DNA of 64,000 nt from Curtobacterium sp. MCLR17_036 (lineage in GTDB: Bacteria; Actinomycetota; Actinomycetes; Actinomycetales; Microbacteriaceae). Location: NCBI RefSeq assembly GCF_003234445.2, contig NZ_CP126269.1, positions 310,001-374,000 of the forward strand. The letters run 5' to 3'. Shown here in pieces: positions 52,836-61,607 of the stretch; position 1 is the stretch's first letter, and the number at the start of each line of letters is the position of its first letter. Both the position numbers and the translations under genes were made by a program. The notes below the pieces were generated by a model, which saw nothing but the letters and a program-made list of their open reading frames with translations, was not told the DNA's origin and did no database searches.

Positions 52836-53885
52836 TCAGAGCCAGTTGCGCTTTCGGAACACCAGCCAGAGCACGCCCATCAGTGCCAGCATGCCGACGA
52901 TCGCCACCGGGTACCCGTACCGCCAGTGCAGCTCCGGCATGTGGTCGAAGTTCATGCCGTAGACCCCGGCGATCAGCCCGGGCGCGAACAGGATCGCCGC
53001 CCACGACGAGATCTTCTTGACCTCCTCGCCCTGCCGGTGCGCGGCGCGGGCGAGCTGGCGGCTCTCCTCGCCCTGCGCCAGGCTCGCGCTCGTCATCCGG
53101 CGCATCGCCTCGTTCTGCTCCTGGGACACCAGGGTGGCGTGCAGGGTCAGGGCGTTCTCGAGCAGGGCGCGGAAGGAGTCGATCCGTTCCGAGACGCGCA
53201 GCGCGTGGTCGAGCACGTTCCGCAGGCGGTGCTGGACCTCGTCGTCGACGCCGTACTTGTCGGCACCGCGCAGCAGTCCGCGGACCATCGACGGCACCGG
53301 CTTCGTCGCGCGCTGGAAGGACAGCACCTCGCTGAGCACCTGGTAGATGCGCTTCGAGACGCCCGGGTCGACCTGGCCGGCGAACAGCTGGTCCTCGATG
53401 GTGTCGATCTGGTCCTGCAGCACCTCGACGACGGGGCCGTAGCCGTCGACGACCTCGTCGAGCACGGCGGCGGTGACCGCCTCGGACCCGCGCGCGAGGA
53501 AGTCGGGGTCCTGCTCGACGCGGGCCCGGAGCGCCCCCAGGTCCGGCCGGTCGGCGTGCCGGACGCTCACCACGAACCGGTCGCCGACGAACAGGTGCAC
53601 CTCGCCGAACGCGACCGCACCTGCGGTCGGCTCGTACCAGGCGGGCCGGAGCACGACGAACAGGGTGTCGCCGTAGCGCTCGAGCTTCGCCCGCTGGTGC
53701 CCCTTCGCGGCGTCCTCGACGGCGTTCTCGTGCAGGTCGAACTCCGCGGCGACGGCGTCGAGCTCACGTGCGTCGGGGCGGAGCAGGCCGATCCACGTCA
53801 GGTCGCCGCCGACGGGTCGCGACGGTGATGCCGGCGACTCCACGCGGCGTCCCCGGACGTAGATCGCGTTGTCGATCAGTGCCAT
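52836..53885 (-). CDS. corA: CorA-family magnesium/cobalt transporter
   Basis: A 349-residue divalent-cation channel. The cytoplasmic funnel domain (about 1-290) includes the long helix region DQIDTIEDQLFAGQV. Two C-terminal transmembrane helices follow, the first ending in the signature YGMNF, and DHMPELHWRYGYP forms the external loop with the MPEL element. The C-terminal RKRNWL is the usual basic end. GAGGAGC precedes the ATG at 53885. Mg2+ is the likely ion. It has no operon partner and no M-box was recognised. Confidence 0.93.
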   Translation of the reverse strand: MALIDNAIYVRGRRVESPASPSRPVGGDLTWIGLLRPDARELDAVAAEFDLHENAVEDAAKGHQRAKLERYGDTLFVVLRPAWYEPTAGAVAFGEVHLFVGDRFVVSVRHADRPDLGALRARVEQDPDFLARGSEAVTAAVLDEVVDGYGPVVEVLQDQIDTIEDQLFAGQVDPGVSKRIYQVLSEVLSFQRATKPVPSMVRGLLRGADKYGVDDEVQHRLRNVLDHALRVSERIDSFRALLENALTLHATLVSQEQNEAMRRMTSASLAQGEESRQLARAAHRQGEEVKKISSWAAILFAPGLIAGVYGMNFDHMPELHWRYGYPVAIVGMLALMGVLWLVFRKRNWL

Positions 53886-54187
53886 GTGCGTGCTCCTCGG
53901 GTCGGGAGCAGGCAGGCGCGGTGGCGCCCCGGTCGACACCGGGGCAGGGCGGGTCAGCAAACGGGCGCGACGACCACCAGGGGCGGTCGGCCCGATCGAG
54001 GATGGTCACCCGACATCGCGCCTCACCTGCCCTTCTCGTCTCGTCCGGCCGTGCCCGGAGGGGCTGCCGACGGACGAGCGTACGCCTGCCGTGTGCACGG
54101 GACAAGCCGGTCCGTGCACGGGACGAGCCGGTCCGTCCGACCGGCAGGACCACGGACCCGGCGGCACCGGGCCGGGCCGGGCCGGCT

Positions 54188-54730
54188 TCAGCGCGTGACG
54201 CGCAGGCCGGCCGTCCGCAGCTCGGCGAGCTGCCACCCGAGCCAGGGGCTCCAGGCGAACGGTGCGCCGGCGACGGCCTCGTGCAGGGAGTCCTCGGAGA
54301 CCCACGCCCACTCGGCGACCTCGTCGTCGGCGGGGGCCGGGGTGTCGTCGGTCACGGCACGGAAGACGGGGCAGACCTCGTTCTCGACGATGCCGGACGC
54401 GTCGACCGCGCGGTACCGGAAGTCCGGCAGCACGACCTCGACGTCGCGCACGGTGATGCCGAGCTCGCGCGAGGCACGGCGGGCGATGGCGTCCTCGAAC
54501 GACTCGTCGGGTCCGGGGTGGCCGCAGAACGTGTTGGTCCACACGCCCGGCCACGTCTTCTTCGACAGGGCTCGCCGGGTCACCAGGACGTCCCCGTCGG
54601 TGTTCCGCACGTGGCACGAGAAGGCCAGGTGGAGGGGCGTGTGGTCTGTGTGCACCGTGAACTTGTCCGCCGTGCCGACCGGGGTACGGTCGTCGGCCAG
54701 CAGGACCACGGTTTCCGGGAAAGCATTCAT
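54188..54730 (-). CDS. idi: isopentenyl-diphosphate delta-isomerase, type 1
   Basis: A 180-residue Nudix-fold isomerase that turns IPP to DMAPP, feeding the adjacent carotenoid genes. TWTNTFCGHP carries the catalytic cysteine, and ENEVCPVFRA with the conserved Glu is the second catalytic side. KFTVHTDHTPLHLAFSCHV provides metal-binding histidines. The full length is normal for bacterial type 1 enzymes. Its ATG is only 21 bp from that of crtE on the other strand, and they share a promoter core. Confidence 0.93.
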   Translation of the reverse strand: MNAFPETVVLLADDRTPVGTADKFTVHTDHTPLHLAFSCHVRNTDGDVLVTRRALSKKTWPGVWTNTFCGHPGPDESFEDAIARRASRELGITVRDVEVVLPDFRYRAVDASGIVENEVCPVFRAVTDDTPAPADDEVAEWAWVSEDSLHEAVAGAPFAWSPWLGWQLAELRTAGLRVTR

Positions 54731-54739
54731 CTGCACCGA

Positions 54740-54746
54740 TAGATTA
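54740..54746. promoter_or_regulatory. shared bidirectional -10 core of idi and crtE
   Basis: TAGATTA reads as TAGATT on the plus strand (6 nt before the crtE ATG) and as TAATCT on the minus strand (10 nt before the idi ATG). Only 21 bp separate the two start codons. Confidence 0.6.
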
Positions 54747-54751
54747 GGGCA

Positions 54752-55810
54752 ATGAGCGAGGAAGCGACCACCGTCGCACACATCGACCTCGCGCTCGTCG
54801 ACGACTGCCTCGAGCGCTTCTTCGCTGTGTCGTCGGCCCGCGCCGAGCGCTACGGCCGACCGTCCGAGGAACTCTGGCGCGTGCTCCGCAAGGCGAGCAT
54901 GGGCGGCAAGCGCTTCCGGCCGCGCATGGTCCTCACCGCGTACGCCGGCATGGGCGGCACCGACGTGCCTGCCGCCGCGAACGTCGCCGCCGCCTACGAA
55001 CTCCTGCACACCGCCCTCGTCGTGCACGACGACGTCATCGACCGCGACTGGTCCCGCCGCGGGCAGCCGAACGTCGCCGGGTCCTTCCGCGACACCGGCA
55101 CGACGGGTGGGCTGCCGCTGCCCACCGCCGAGCACCGGGGGATGAGCGCCGCGGTCATCGCCGGCGACCTCGCGCTCGCCGCCGCGCCCCGCTTCATCGA
55201 GGCCTCGGGCGCCGAGGGGCACCGCCGCGCACGCCTGCTCGAGCTCCTCGACGAGGCCGTCTTCGCCAGTGCCGCCGGCGAGATGACCGACGTCGACCTC
55301 GCCCTCGGCGTGATGCCGACGGTCGACGAGGTCCTGCAGATGGAGCGCGCGAAGACGAGCGTGTACTCGTTCGAGGCCCCGCTGCAGTCCGGCGCCGTGC
55401 TCGCCGGGGCCGACGAGTCCGTCGTCGCCGCGCTCGGCGCCTTCGGCCGCGAGATCGGCATCGCGTACCAGATCGTGGACGACCTGCTCGGGGTCTTCGG
55501 CGACGAGACGACGACCGGCAAGAGCGTCCTCGGCGACCTGCGCGAGGGCAAGCGCACGATGCTCATCGCCTACGCCGCCACCACCGACTGCTGGCCGGAC
55601 CTGGCGCCGTACCTGGGCGACCCGGACCTGACCGAGGAGCGCGCGGCTGAACTCCGTGCGACCCTGGTCACCTGCGGCGCCCGATCCGCCGCGGAGTCCC
55701 GGATCGCCGAGCACGTCGCACTCGCACGTGCCGAGCTGTCCGGGCTGCCGTACGACCTCGCCGACCGCCTGGAGGGCCTCGTGACCGAACTCGTGGAACG
55801 CGCCCGGTGA
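54752..55810 (+). CDS. crtE: geranylgeranyl diphosphate synthase
   Basis: A 352-residue trans-polyprenyl synthase, the first enzyme of the C50 carotenoid operon. The first Asp-rich motif is DDVIDRD (in VVHDDVIDRDW) and the second is QIVDDLLGVFGD. GGKRFRPRM is the IPP-binding part. Two residues before the first motif lie small side chains (YELLHTALVVHDD), consistent with a C20 product. It is leaderless from the shared promoter. Its TGA overlaps the crtB GTG (GTGA). Confidence 0.93.
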   Translation: MSEEATTVAHIDLALVDDCLERFFAVSSARAERYGRPSEELWRVLRKASMGGKRFRPRMVLTAYAGMGGTDVPAAANVAAAYELLHTALVVHDDVIDRDWSRRGQPNVAGSFRDTGTTGGLPLPTAEHRGMSAAVIAGDLALAAAPRFIEASGAEGHRRARLLELLDEAVFASAAGEMTDVDLALGVMPTVDEVLQMERAKTSVYSFEAPLQSGAVLAGADESVVAALGAFGREIGIAYQIVDDLLGVFGDETTTGKSVLGDLREGKRTMLIAYAATTDCWPDLAPYLGDPDLTEERAAELRATLVTCGARSAAESRIAEHVALARAELSGLPYDLADRLEGLVTELVERAR

Positions 55811-56730
55811 CGACCACCACGTCACCGTCGCGCCGCCTGCCCCTGTACGACGCGACGGCCGAGGCCGCCTCGGGCGTCGTCATCGACCGGTACTCGACGT
55901 CGTTCGGCCTGGCCAGCCGGCTGCTCGCGAAGGACACACGGGAGCACATCCGCAACGTCTACGCCCTGGTCCGCGTCGCGGACGAGGTCGTCGACGGCCC
56001 GGCGACCGAGGCCGGTCTCGATCGCGACCTCGCCCGCACGGTGCTCGACGAGCTCGAGGCCGACACCGAGCGCGCGATCGCCCTCGGCTTCTCGGTGAAC
56101 CCGGTCGTGCACGCGTTCGCCCGCACCGCCCGGGTCACCGGGTTCGGCGCGGAGCTCACGAAGCCGTTCTTCGCGTCGATGCGGATGGACCTCGAGCGCA
56201 CCGAGCACGACGACGCGTCGTTCGACGCCTACGTGTACGGCTCGGCCGAGGTCGTCGGGCTCATGTGCCTCCGCGCCTTCGTGTACCGCGCCGGACGACC
56301 GACCTTCGACCAGGCCGAGCTCGTCGCCGGGGCCCGTGCCCTCGGGGCGGCGTTCCAGAAGGTGAACTTCCTGCGCGACCTGCACGCCGACTTCGAGGTG
56401 CTCGGTCGCTCCTACTTCCCAGGGGTCGACATCCGCTCGTTCGACGAGAGCACGAAGGAGCGTCTGGTGGCCGACGTCCAGGACGACCTCGACCACGCCG
56501 CCCGGACCATCCGGCTGCTGCCGGCCGACGCCCGGAACGCGGTCGGCCTCGCGCACGCCCTGTTCCAGGAGCTCAACGACCGCATCGCACGCACGCCGGC
56601 GCACCGCCTGGTGACGACGCGCGTGCGCGTCCCGAACCCGGTGAAGGCCCGCCTGGCCGCGCAGGTGCTCGCCGGACGCTCGCCCGTGCGGTCGACGGCG
56701 TCCACCCGTCGGACGGGAGGCACCCCGTGA
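55807..56730 (+). CDS. crtB: phytoene synthase
   Basis: A 307-residue squalene/phytoene synthase that joins two GGPP. STSFGLASRLLAKDTREHIRNVYALVRVADEVVD is the substrate-binding N-terminal part with the DEVVD Asp motif. LGAAFQKVNFLRDLHADFEVLGRSYFPG contains the second Asp motif (usual QxxNxxRDxxxD). The coding end carries one arm of a GGACGGGAGGC inverted repeat whose partner arm is in crtI. Translationally coupled on both sides. Confidence 0.94.
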   Translation: MTTTTSPSRRLPLYDATAEAASGVVIDRYSTSFGLASRLLAKDTREHIRNVYALVRVADEVVDGPATEAGLDRDLARTVLDELEADTERAIALGFSVNPVVHAFARTARVTGFGAELTKPFFASMRMDLERTEHDDASFDAYVYGSAEVVGLMCLRAFVYRAGRPTFDQAELVAGARALGAAFQKVNFLRDLHADFEVLGRSYFPGVDIRSFDESTKERLVADVQDDLDHAARTIRLLPADARNAVGLAHALFQELNDRIARTPAHRLVTTRVRVPNPVKARLAAQVLAGRSPVRSTASTRRTGGTP

Positions 56731-56753
56731 CCCCGCCCCGCGCCTCCCGTCCG
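56710..56753 (+). repeat. inverted repeat across the crtB-crtI junction
   Basis: CGGACGGGAGGC (56710-56721) and GCCTCCCGTCCG (56742-56753) flank 20 nt holding the crtB stop and the crtI GTG. The RNA hairpin would occlude or expose the crtI start. The arms match the intergenic palindromes at 28.8, 46.9 and 61.5 kb. Confidence 0.75.
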
Positions 56754-58367
56754 GACACGGCCGCGTCCCCGACCCGGCGCAAGGTGCCCGCTCGCCGCGC
56801 CGTCGTGATCGGTGGTGGCATCAGCGGCCTGGCGGCCGCCGCCCTGCTCGCCCGTGACGGCTTCGCCGTCACGGTGCTCGAACAGCGCACCCAACTCGGC
56901 GGCCGCGCCGGCTCGTGGGAGCGCGACGGCTTCCGGTTCGACACCGGGCCGTCGTGGTACCTCATGCCCGAGGTGTTCGACCACTTCTTCCAGCTGCTCG
57001 GCACCTCGGCCGACGCCGAGCTCGACCTGGTGAAGCTCGACCCGGGCTACCGCGTCTACACCGAGGGCCACGACGAGCCGATCGACCTGCGGGCGGACCG
57101 CGAGGCGAACATCGCGCTCTTCGAGTCCGTCGAACCGGGCGCCGGCGCGCGGATCCGGAAGTACCTCGCCTCGGCCGAGGACACCTACGCGATGGCGATC
57201 CGCCGGTTCCTGTACACGACGTTCCAGGACCTCACGAAGCTCGCGGCCCCCGACGTGCTCCGTCGTCTGCCGAAGCTCGCCCGGCTCCTGCTGCAGCCGT
57301 TGTCGTCCCGCGCCGCCTCGGCCGTCAAGGACCGGCGGCTCTGGCAGATCCTCGGCTACCCCGCGGTCTTCCTGGGCACCAGCCCGTACGCCGCGCCGAG
57401 CATGTACCACCTGATGAGCCACCTCGACCTCGCCGACGGGGTGCTGTACCCGAAGGGCGGCATCACCGAGGTCATCGGCGCCGTCGAGCGCGTCGCCCGG
57501 GCCGAGGGCGCCCGGGTCATCGCCGGCGCGAAGGTCGAGCGGATCGTCGTCGAGGACGGCGTCGTCACCGGGGTCGTGCACCGCGACCGCGACGGTGTGC
57601 AGCACACCGCCCCGGCGGACCTCGTGGTGAGCGCCGCCGACCTGCAGCACACCGAGATGCAGCTGCTCGACCGCGAGCACCGCACCCACGGCGCCGAGCA
57701 CTGGAAGACCCGCGACCCGGGGCCGAGCGCCGTGCTCGTGTACCTCGGCATCGACGGGCCGACGCCGGGGCTGCTGCACCACACGCTCGTGTTCACCGAG
57801 GACTGGAAGGCGAACTTCGGCGCGATCTTCGGGAAGGACCGGCACGTGCCGGACCCGGCGTCGATCTACGTCTGCGCCCCCTCGGAGACGGACCCGTCCG
57901 TCGCGCCCCGCGGTTCGAGCAACCTGTTCATCCTCGTGCCGCTGCCGGCCGACCTGTCGATCGGCAAGGGCGGCGTCGACGGCGCCGGCGACTTCGAGGT
58001 CGAGCGGATCGCCGACCGCGCGATCGACGTCGTCGCCGAACGTGCCGGCGTCCCGGACCTGCGCGACCGGATCCGGGTGCGCCGGACGATCGGTCCGCGC
58101 GACTTCGCCGACGACCTGAACGCCTGGAACGGCTCGATGCTCGGCCCGGCGCACACCCTCAAGCAGAGCGCGTTCTTCCGCGAGAAGAACGCCTCGACGA
58201 AGGTGCAGGGGCTGTACTACGTCGGCGCCTCGACGATCCCGGGCATCGGCCTGCCGATGTGCCTGATCAGTGCCGAGGTGCTGCTCAAGCGCATCCACGG
58301 GGACACGAGCACCGAACCGCTGCCGACACCGCTCCGGGCGCCGAGGGACCGGACCGGCGCCGCCTGA
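56727..58367 (+). CDS. crtI: phytoene desaturase
   Basis: A 546-residue FAD-dependent desaturase that takes phytoene to lycopene. VVIGGGISGLAAAALLARDGFAVTVLEQ is the FAD-binding fold, GGRAGSWERDGFRFDTGPSWYLMP the family block, and the C-terminal YYVGASTIPGIGLPMCLISAEV the flavin-contacting end. A poorly conserved N-terminal extension of about 25 residues comes from the palindromic junction with crtB, so a later start is possible. It overlaps crtYe by TGATG. Confidence 0.94.
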   Translation: MTPPRASRPDTAASPTRRKVPARRAVVIGGGISGLAAAALLARDGFAVTVLEQRTQLGGRAGSWERDGFRFDTGPSWYLMPEVFDHFFQLLGTSADAELDLVKLDPGYRVYTEGHDEPIDLRADREANIALFESVEPGAGARIRKYLASAEDTYAMAIRRFLYTTFQDLTKLAAPDVLRRLPKLARLLLQPLSSRAASAVKDRRLWQILGYPAVFLGTSPYAAPSMYHLMSHLDLADGVLYPKGGITEVIGAVERVARAEGARVIAGAKVERIVVEDGVVTGVVHRDRDGVQHTAPADLVVSAADLQHTEMQLLDREHRTHGAEHWKTRDPGPSAVLVYLGIDGPTPGLLHHTLVFTEDWKANFGAIFGKDRHVPDPASIYVCAPSETDPSVAPRGSSNLFILVPLPADLSIGKGGVDGAGDFEVERIADRAIDVVAERAGVPDLRDRIRVRRTIGPRDFADDLNAWNGSMLGPAHTLKQSAFFREKNASTKVQGLYYVGASTIPGIGLPMCLISAEVLLKRIHGDTSTEPLPTPLRAPRDRTGAA

Positions 58368-58699
58368 TGCCGGGGGTGTACCTCGCCGGCCTCGTGGTGT
58401 CCCTGGTCGGCATGACCGTGCTCGACGCCCGCTTCCGGCTGTTCTTCTGGCGGGCACCCTGGCGGGCGGCTGCCGTGATGGTCGTCGGCGTCGCGTTCTT
58501 CATGGTGTGGGACGTCGCCGGTGTCGCGGCCGGCATCTTCTTCATCGGGCCGCAGGACCTGCTCACCGGGGTGCTCCTGGCACCCGAGGTCCCGCTCGAG
58601 GAGCTCTTCTTCCTGCTGCTGCTCTGCTACTCGACGATGGACCTGGTCGGGTTCGTCCGGCCGGTCGTCGCCCGGGCTGCGGAACGGCGGCGCCCGTGA
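58367..58699 (+). CDS. crtYe: lycopene cyclase subunit CrtYe
   Basis: A 110-residue polytopic protein (about three helices), one half of the heterodimeric C50 lycopene cyclase. MVWDVAGVAAGIFF and LLAPEVPLEELFFLLLLCYSTMDL are the cyclase-domain motif, with PxE(E)xxFF probably at the active site. It resembles the CarR/CrtYcd repeats of fungal and actinobacterial cyclases. Its order before crtYf-crtEb indicates decaprenoxanthin- or C.p.450-type pigments. Ring type (epsilon, beta or gamma) cannot be fixed from sequence alone. Confidence 0.88.
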   Translation: MPGVYLAGLVVSLVGMTVLDARFRLFFWRAPWRAAAVMVVGVAFFMVWDVAGVAAGIFFIGPQDLLTGVLLAPEVPLEELFFLLLLCYSTMDLVGFVRPVVARAAERRRP

Positions 58700-59130
58700 C
58701 CGGCACCGGCGCGTACGCGCTGCTCGCGCTGCCCTTCTTCGCCGTGACCGCCGTCGTGGCCGTGGTCGCCGGGGTCGTCGCCGCGCGTCGTGCCCGGGCC
58801 GCCGGACGCCGACCGGGTCACGGCCGTCGTGTCGCCGTGACCACCTCGCTCGTCGCCGGCGTCGCCCTGCTCGTCATGACGATCGTCTTCGACAACGTCA
58901 TCGTCGGGCTCGGCATCGTCGACTACGACGCCGGACTCATCAGCGGTGCGAAGATCGGGGTGATCCCGGTCGAGGACCTCGCCTACGCGATGTCGGCGGT
59001 CGTGCTGCTGCCCAGCCTCTGGGTGCTGTTCGACCGCTCCGGCGGACGGGACGCGACCCGACCGCACGACGCGACCGCGGCGCGCCCCGCGCCCAAGCCG
59101 ACCACCGCACGACCGGAGGACCACCCGTGA
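58696..59130 (+). CDS. crtYf: lycopene cyclase subunit CrtYf
   Basis: A 144-residue partner of CrtYe with about three helices. VTTSLVAGVALLVMTIVFDNVIVGLGIVDYD and ISGAKIGVIPVEDLAYAM (the usual xxPxEDxxF region) fit the second cyclase-domain repeat. The last 35 residues (after VLFDRS) are a disordered Thr/Pro/Ala tail. GTGA overlaps join it to crtYe and crtEb. Confidence 0.88.
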   Translation: MTGTGAYALLALPFFAVTAVVAVVAGVVAARRARAAGRRPGHGRRVAVTTSLVAGVALLVMTIVFDNVIVGLGIVDYDAGLISGAKIGVIPVEDLAYAMSAVVLLPSLWVLFDRSGGRDATRPHDATAARPAPKPTTARPEDHP

Positions 59131-60053
59131 ACGCCAGCACCGCCTCCAGGCCGTCGACCCTGCGCGCGCTGTTCGTGTCGTCGCGGCCGATCAGCTGGGT
59201 GAACACCGCCTACCCGTTCGGTGCCGCGTACCTGCTCGGCAGCGGGGTGGGGGTCGACGGCGGCGGCGGGTTCTCGCTCGTCGCGTTCCTGGTCGGCGTC
59301 GTGTACTTCCTGGTGCCCTACAACCTGGCCATGTACGGCATCAACGACGTCTTCGACTACGAGTCCGACCTGCGCAACCCGCGCAAGGGCGGCGTCGAGG
59401 GCGCGCTGCTCGACAAGAGCGTGCACCGCACGACGCTCTGGGCCGTCGTCGTCACGAACGTCCCCTTCCTGGTCGCGCTCGTGGTGCTCGGCGCGGTGAG
59501 CGGCAACGGCCCCTGGTCGTGGCTCGTGCTGGCGATCAGCGTGTTCGCGGTCATCGCGTACTCGGCGCCGGGGCTGCGCTTCAAGGAGAAGCCGTTCCTC
59601 GACTCGCTCACGTCGAGCACCCACTTCGTGTCGCCGGCGGTCTACGGCCTCGCCCTCGCCGGCCCGCACTGGACCGGGGAACTCGTCGCCGTGTGCATCG
59701 CGTTCTTCCTGTGGGGTGTCGCCTCGCACGCGTTCGGCGCCGTGCAGGACGTCCTGGCCGACCGCGCCGGCGGCATCGGCTCCGTCGCCACCGTGATCGG
59801 GGCGCGGGCCACGGTCCGCCTGGCCTTCGTCGCCTACGTGGTGGCCGGCGTCGCGCTGCTGTTCTCGGCGTTCCCCGGGCCGATCGCCGCGGTCGTCGTC
59901 GTGCCCTACGCGCTCAACGTGCTGCCGTGGTGGAACGTGACGGACGACGGTGCCGAGGCCGCGAACGCCGGGTGGAAGCGGTTCCTCTGGATCAACTACC
60001 TGGCCGGGTTCATCGTCACCATGGCGCTCATCGCGTACGCGTTCACGCACTGA
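59127..60053 (+). CDS. crtEb: lycopene elongase / UbiA-type prenyltransferase
   Basis: A 308-residue membrane prenyltransferase that adds dimethylallyl units to lycopene on the way to C50 carotenoids. NLAMYGINDVFDYESDLRNPRKG holds the first Asp-rich motif (NDxxDxxxD), and AFGAVQDVLADRAGGIGSVAT holds the second. About eight helices. It ends the crt operon, with a strong hairpin 115 bp beyond its stop. Confidence 0.93.
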   Translation: MNASTASRPSTLRALFVSSRPISWVNTAYPFGAAYLLGSGVGVDGGGGFSLVAFLVGVVYFLVPYNLAMYGINDVFDYESDLRNPRKGGVEGALLDKSVHRTTLWAVVVTNVPFLVALVVLGAVSGNGPWSWLVLAISVFAVIAYSAPGLRFKEKPFLDSLTSSTHFVSPAVYGLALAGPHWTGELVAVCIAFFLWGVASHAFGAVQDVLADRAGGIGSVATVIGARATVRLAFVAYVVAGVALLFSAFPGPIAAVVVVPYALNVLPWWNVTDDGAEAANAGWKRFLWINYLAGFIVTMALIAYAFTH

Positions 60054-60167
60054 GGCCGACGGGCGATTCGTCGCGAAACGTGCCCCGCGGTCCGCGGTCT
60101 GCGCCCCGCCTGAGGTTCGGGCGCCCGGTCGTGCCCCGGCCCTCGCTGTCCGCGCCCCGCAGCGGTC

Positions 60168-60195
60168 GTCGCGCCCCGGCTCACCGGGGCGCGAC
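60168..60195 (+). terminator. terminator of the carotenoid operon
   Basis: GTCGCGCCCCGG-CTCA-CCGGGGCGCGAC, a perfect 12-bp stem. Confidence 0.75.
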
Positions 60196-60221
60196 GCGTG
60201 TCCGGGGGCGCGATCCCGGTG

Positions 60222-60350
60222 GACCGCGGCGACCCGGGCCCACCCACCCACGACCGCCCCACCCACGACCGCCGGCGACCCGGGCCCGCCCACCCACGAC
60301 CGCCCGCACCCGGGCCCGCTCACCCGCGCCCGCCCACCCGCCACCGCCGC
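60222..60350. repeat. irregular CCCACCCACGACCGC tandem tract
   Basis: CCCACCCACGACCGCC and GACCCGGGCCC units alternate irregularly in the gene-free gap between crtEb and the oxidoreductase gene. Reading frames are open here only by composition. Confidence 0.65.
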
Positions 60351-60428
60351 ACTGACAGACTGGACGCACGCACCGCGGCGTCCGTGGTGCGACACCAGCC
60401 ACGACGGCAGTCACGAAGGAGTGCGCGC

Positions 60429-61472
60429 ATGACGGTCCGGATCATCCACGTCGGTCTCGGAGGGTGGGGCGGCAACTGGGCCCGCACCGCCATCCCAGAG
60501 GTCTCCGAAGTGGAGGTGGTCGGGATCGTCGACCCGACGGCCCCGACGCTCGAGGCCGTCCGCCAGGACCTCGGGCTGCCCGCGTCGGCCGCGTTCGGAT
60601 CGCTCACCGAGGCCCTCGCCGCGGTCGAGGCCGACGCCGTCGTCATCACCGCGCCCGCCGTCACGCACGTGCCGCTCGCGCTCGAGGCCCTCGAGGCCGG
60701 CAAGCACGTCCTGGTCGAGAAGCCGTTCGCGAACACCACGGACGAGGCCGTCACCGCGGTCCGCCGTGCCGAGGAACTCGGACTCGTGCTGCAGGTCAGC
60801 CAGAACTACCGCTGGTACCCGGCGCCCCGCGTCGTGCAGGAGATGCTCGAGGCGGACGCCGTCGGCGAGCTCTCCGCGATCACGATCGACTTCCGTCAGT
60901 GGGACAACGACCTGGCGTTCGAGGAGCACCCGCACTACCGGTTCCCGCACGCGATGATCAACGACATGGCGATCCACCACTTCGACCTGCTCCGGATGAT
61001 CACCGGGCGCGAGGCGGTGCGGGTCTACGCGAAGTCCTCGTACCCGTCGTACAGCAAGTACCAGGACGAGGCCGTCGCGTCGATGATCATCGAGCTCGAC
61101 GACGGACTGGTCGTGAGCTACCGAGGCAGCTGGCTGAGCCGCGCGCCGCGCACCGCCTGGGCGGGGGAGTGGAGCATCCAGGGCGAGGACGGCGAACTCT
61201 GGTTCACCAGCCGTTCCGGTGCCCCGAACGCCGTGGCGGGCGACCGCGTGACGTTCCGCCGCACGCAGGACGACGACGCCGAGCCGGTCGAGCTGCCCAC
61301 CCTCGCGCACACCGACCGCCAGGGCGGGTTGCAGGCGTTCGCGCGCTCGGTGCAGGGCGGTCCCGCGCCGGAGACGAGCGGCCGCGACAACCTGCGGAGC
61401 CTCGCGCTCATGGAGGCGGCGGGCCGCTCCGCCGCCTCGGGCCGACCCGAGGACGTCGTCGTCCCGAGCTGA
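60429..61472 (+). CDS. Gfo/Idh/MocA-family oxidoreductase
   Basis: A 347-residue NAD(P)-dependent sugar/inositol dehydrogenase-like enzyme. The Rossmann motif is HVGLGGWGGNW, and the family EKPF block is VLVEKPFANT. Catalytic-region residues are in HAMINDMAIHHFDLLRMITG (usual GGxxxDxxxH, here with IND-x2-IHH). The second domain covers about 130-340. Leaderless or weakly initiated ATG. No sugar pathway gene is adjacent, so the substrate is unknown. Confidence 0.88.
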   Translation: MTVRIIHVGLGGWGGNWARTAIPEVSEVEVVGIVDPTAPTLEAVRQDLGLPASAAFGSLTEALAAVEADAVVITAPAVTHVPLALEALEAGKHVLVEKPFANTTDEAVTAVRRAEELGLVLQVSQNYRWYPAPRVVQEMLEADAVGELSAITIDFRQWDNDLAFEEHPHYRFPHAMINDMAIHHFDLLRMITGREAVRVYAKSSYPSYSKYQDEAVASMIIELDDGLVVSYRGSWLSRAPRTAWAGEWSIQGEDGELWFTSRSGAPNAVAGDRVTFRRTQDDDAEPVELPTLAHTDRQGGLQAFARSVQGGPAPETSGRDNLRSLALMEAAGRSAASGRPEDVVVPS

Positions 61473-61529
61473 GCGCAGCCGCAGCCGGCCCCTGCTGATC
61501 GCCGGCACCCTCCGGTCGCTTCCACGTGC

Positions 61530-61573
61530 CGGACGGGAGGCACGGTGCCGGCCTGGCCCGTGCCTCCCGTCCG
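61530..61573. terminator. GGACGGGAGGC-family terminator between convergent genes
   Basis: CGGACGGGAGGCACGG and its exact complement form a 16-bp stem with a 12-nt loop. Confidence 0.82.
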
Positions 61574-61607
61574 CCGCGTCGCGGGGTCCGTCCACCCCGC
61601 GGACGTG

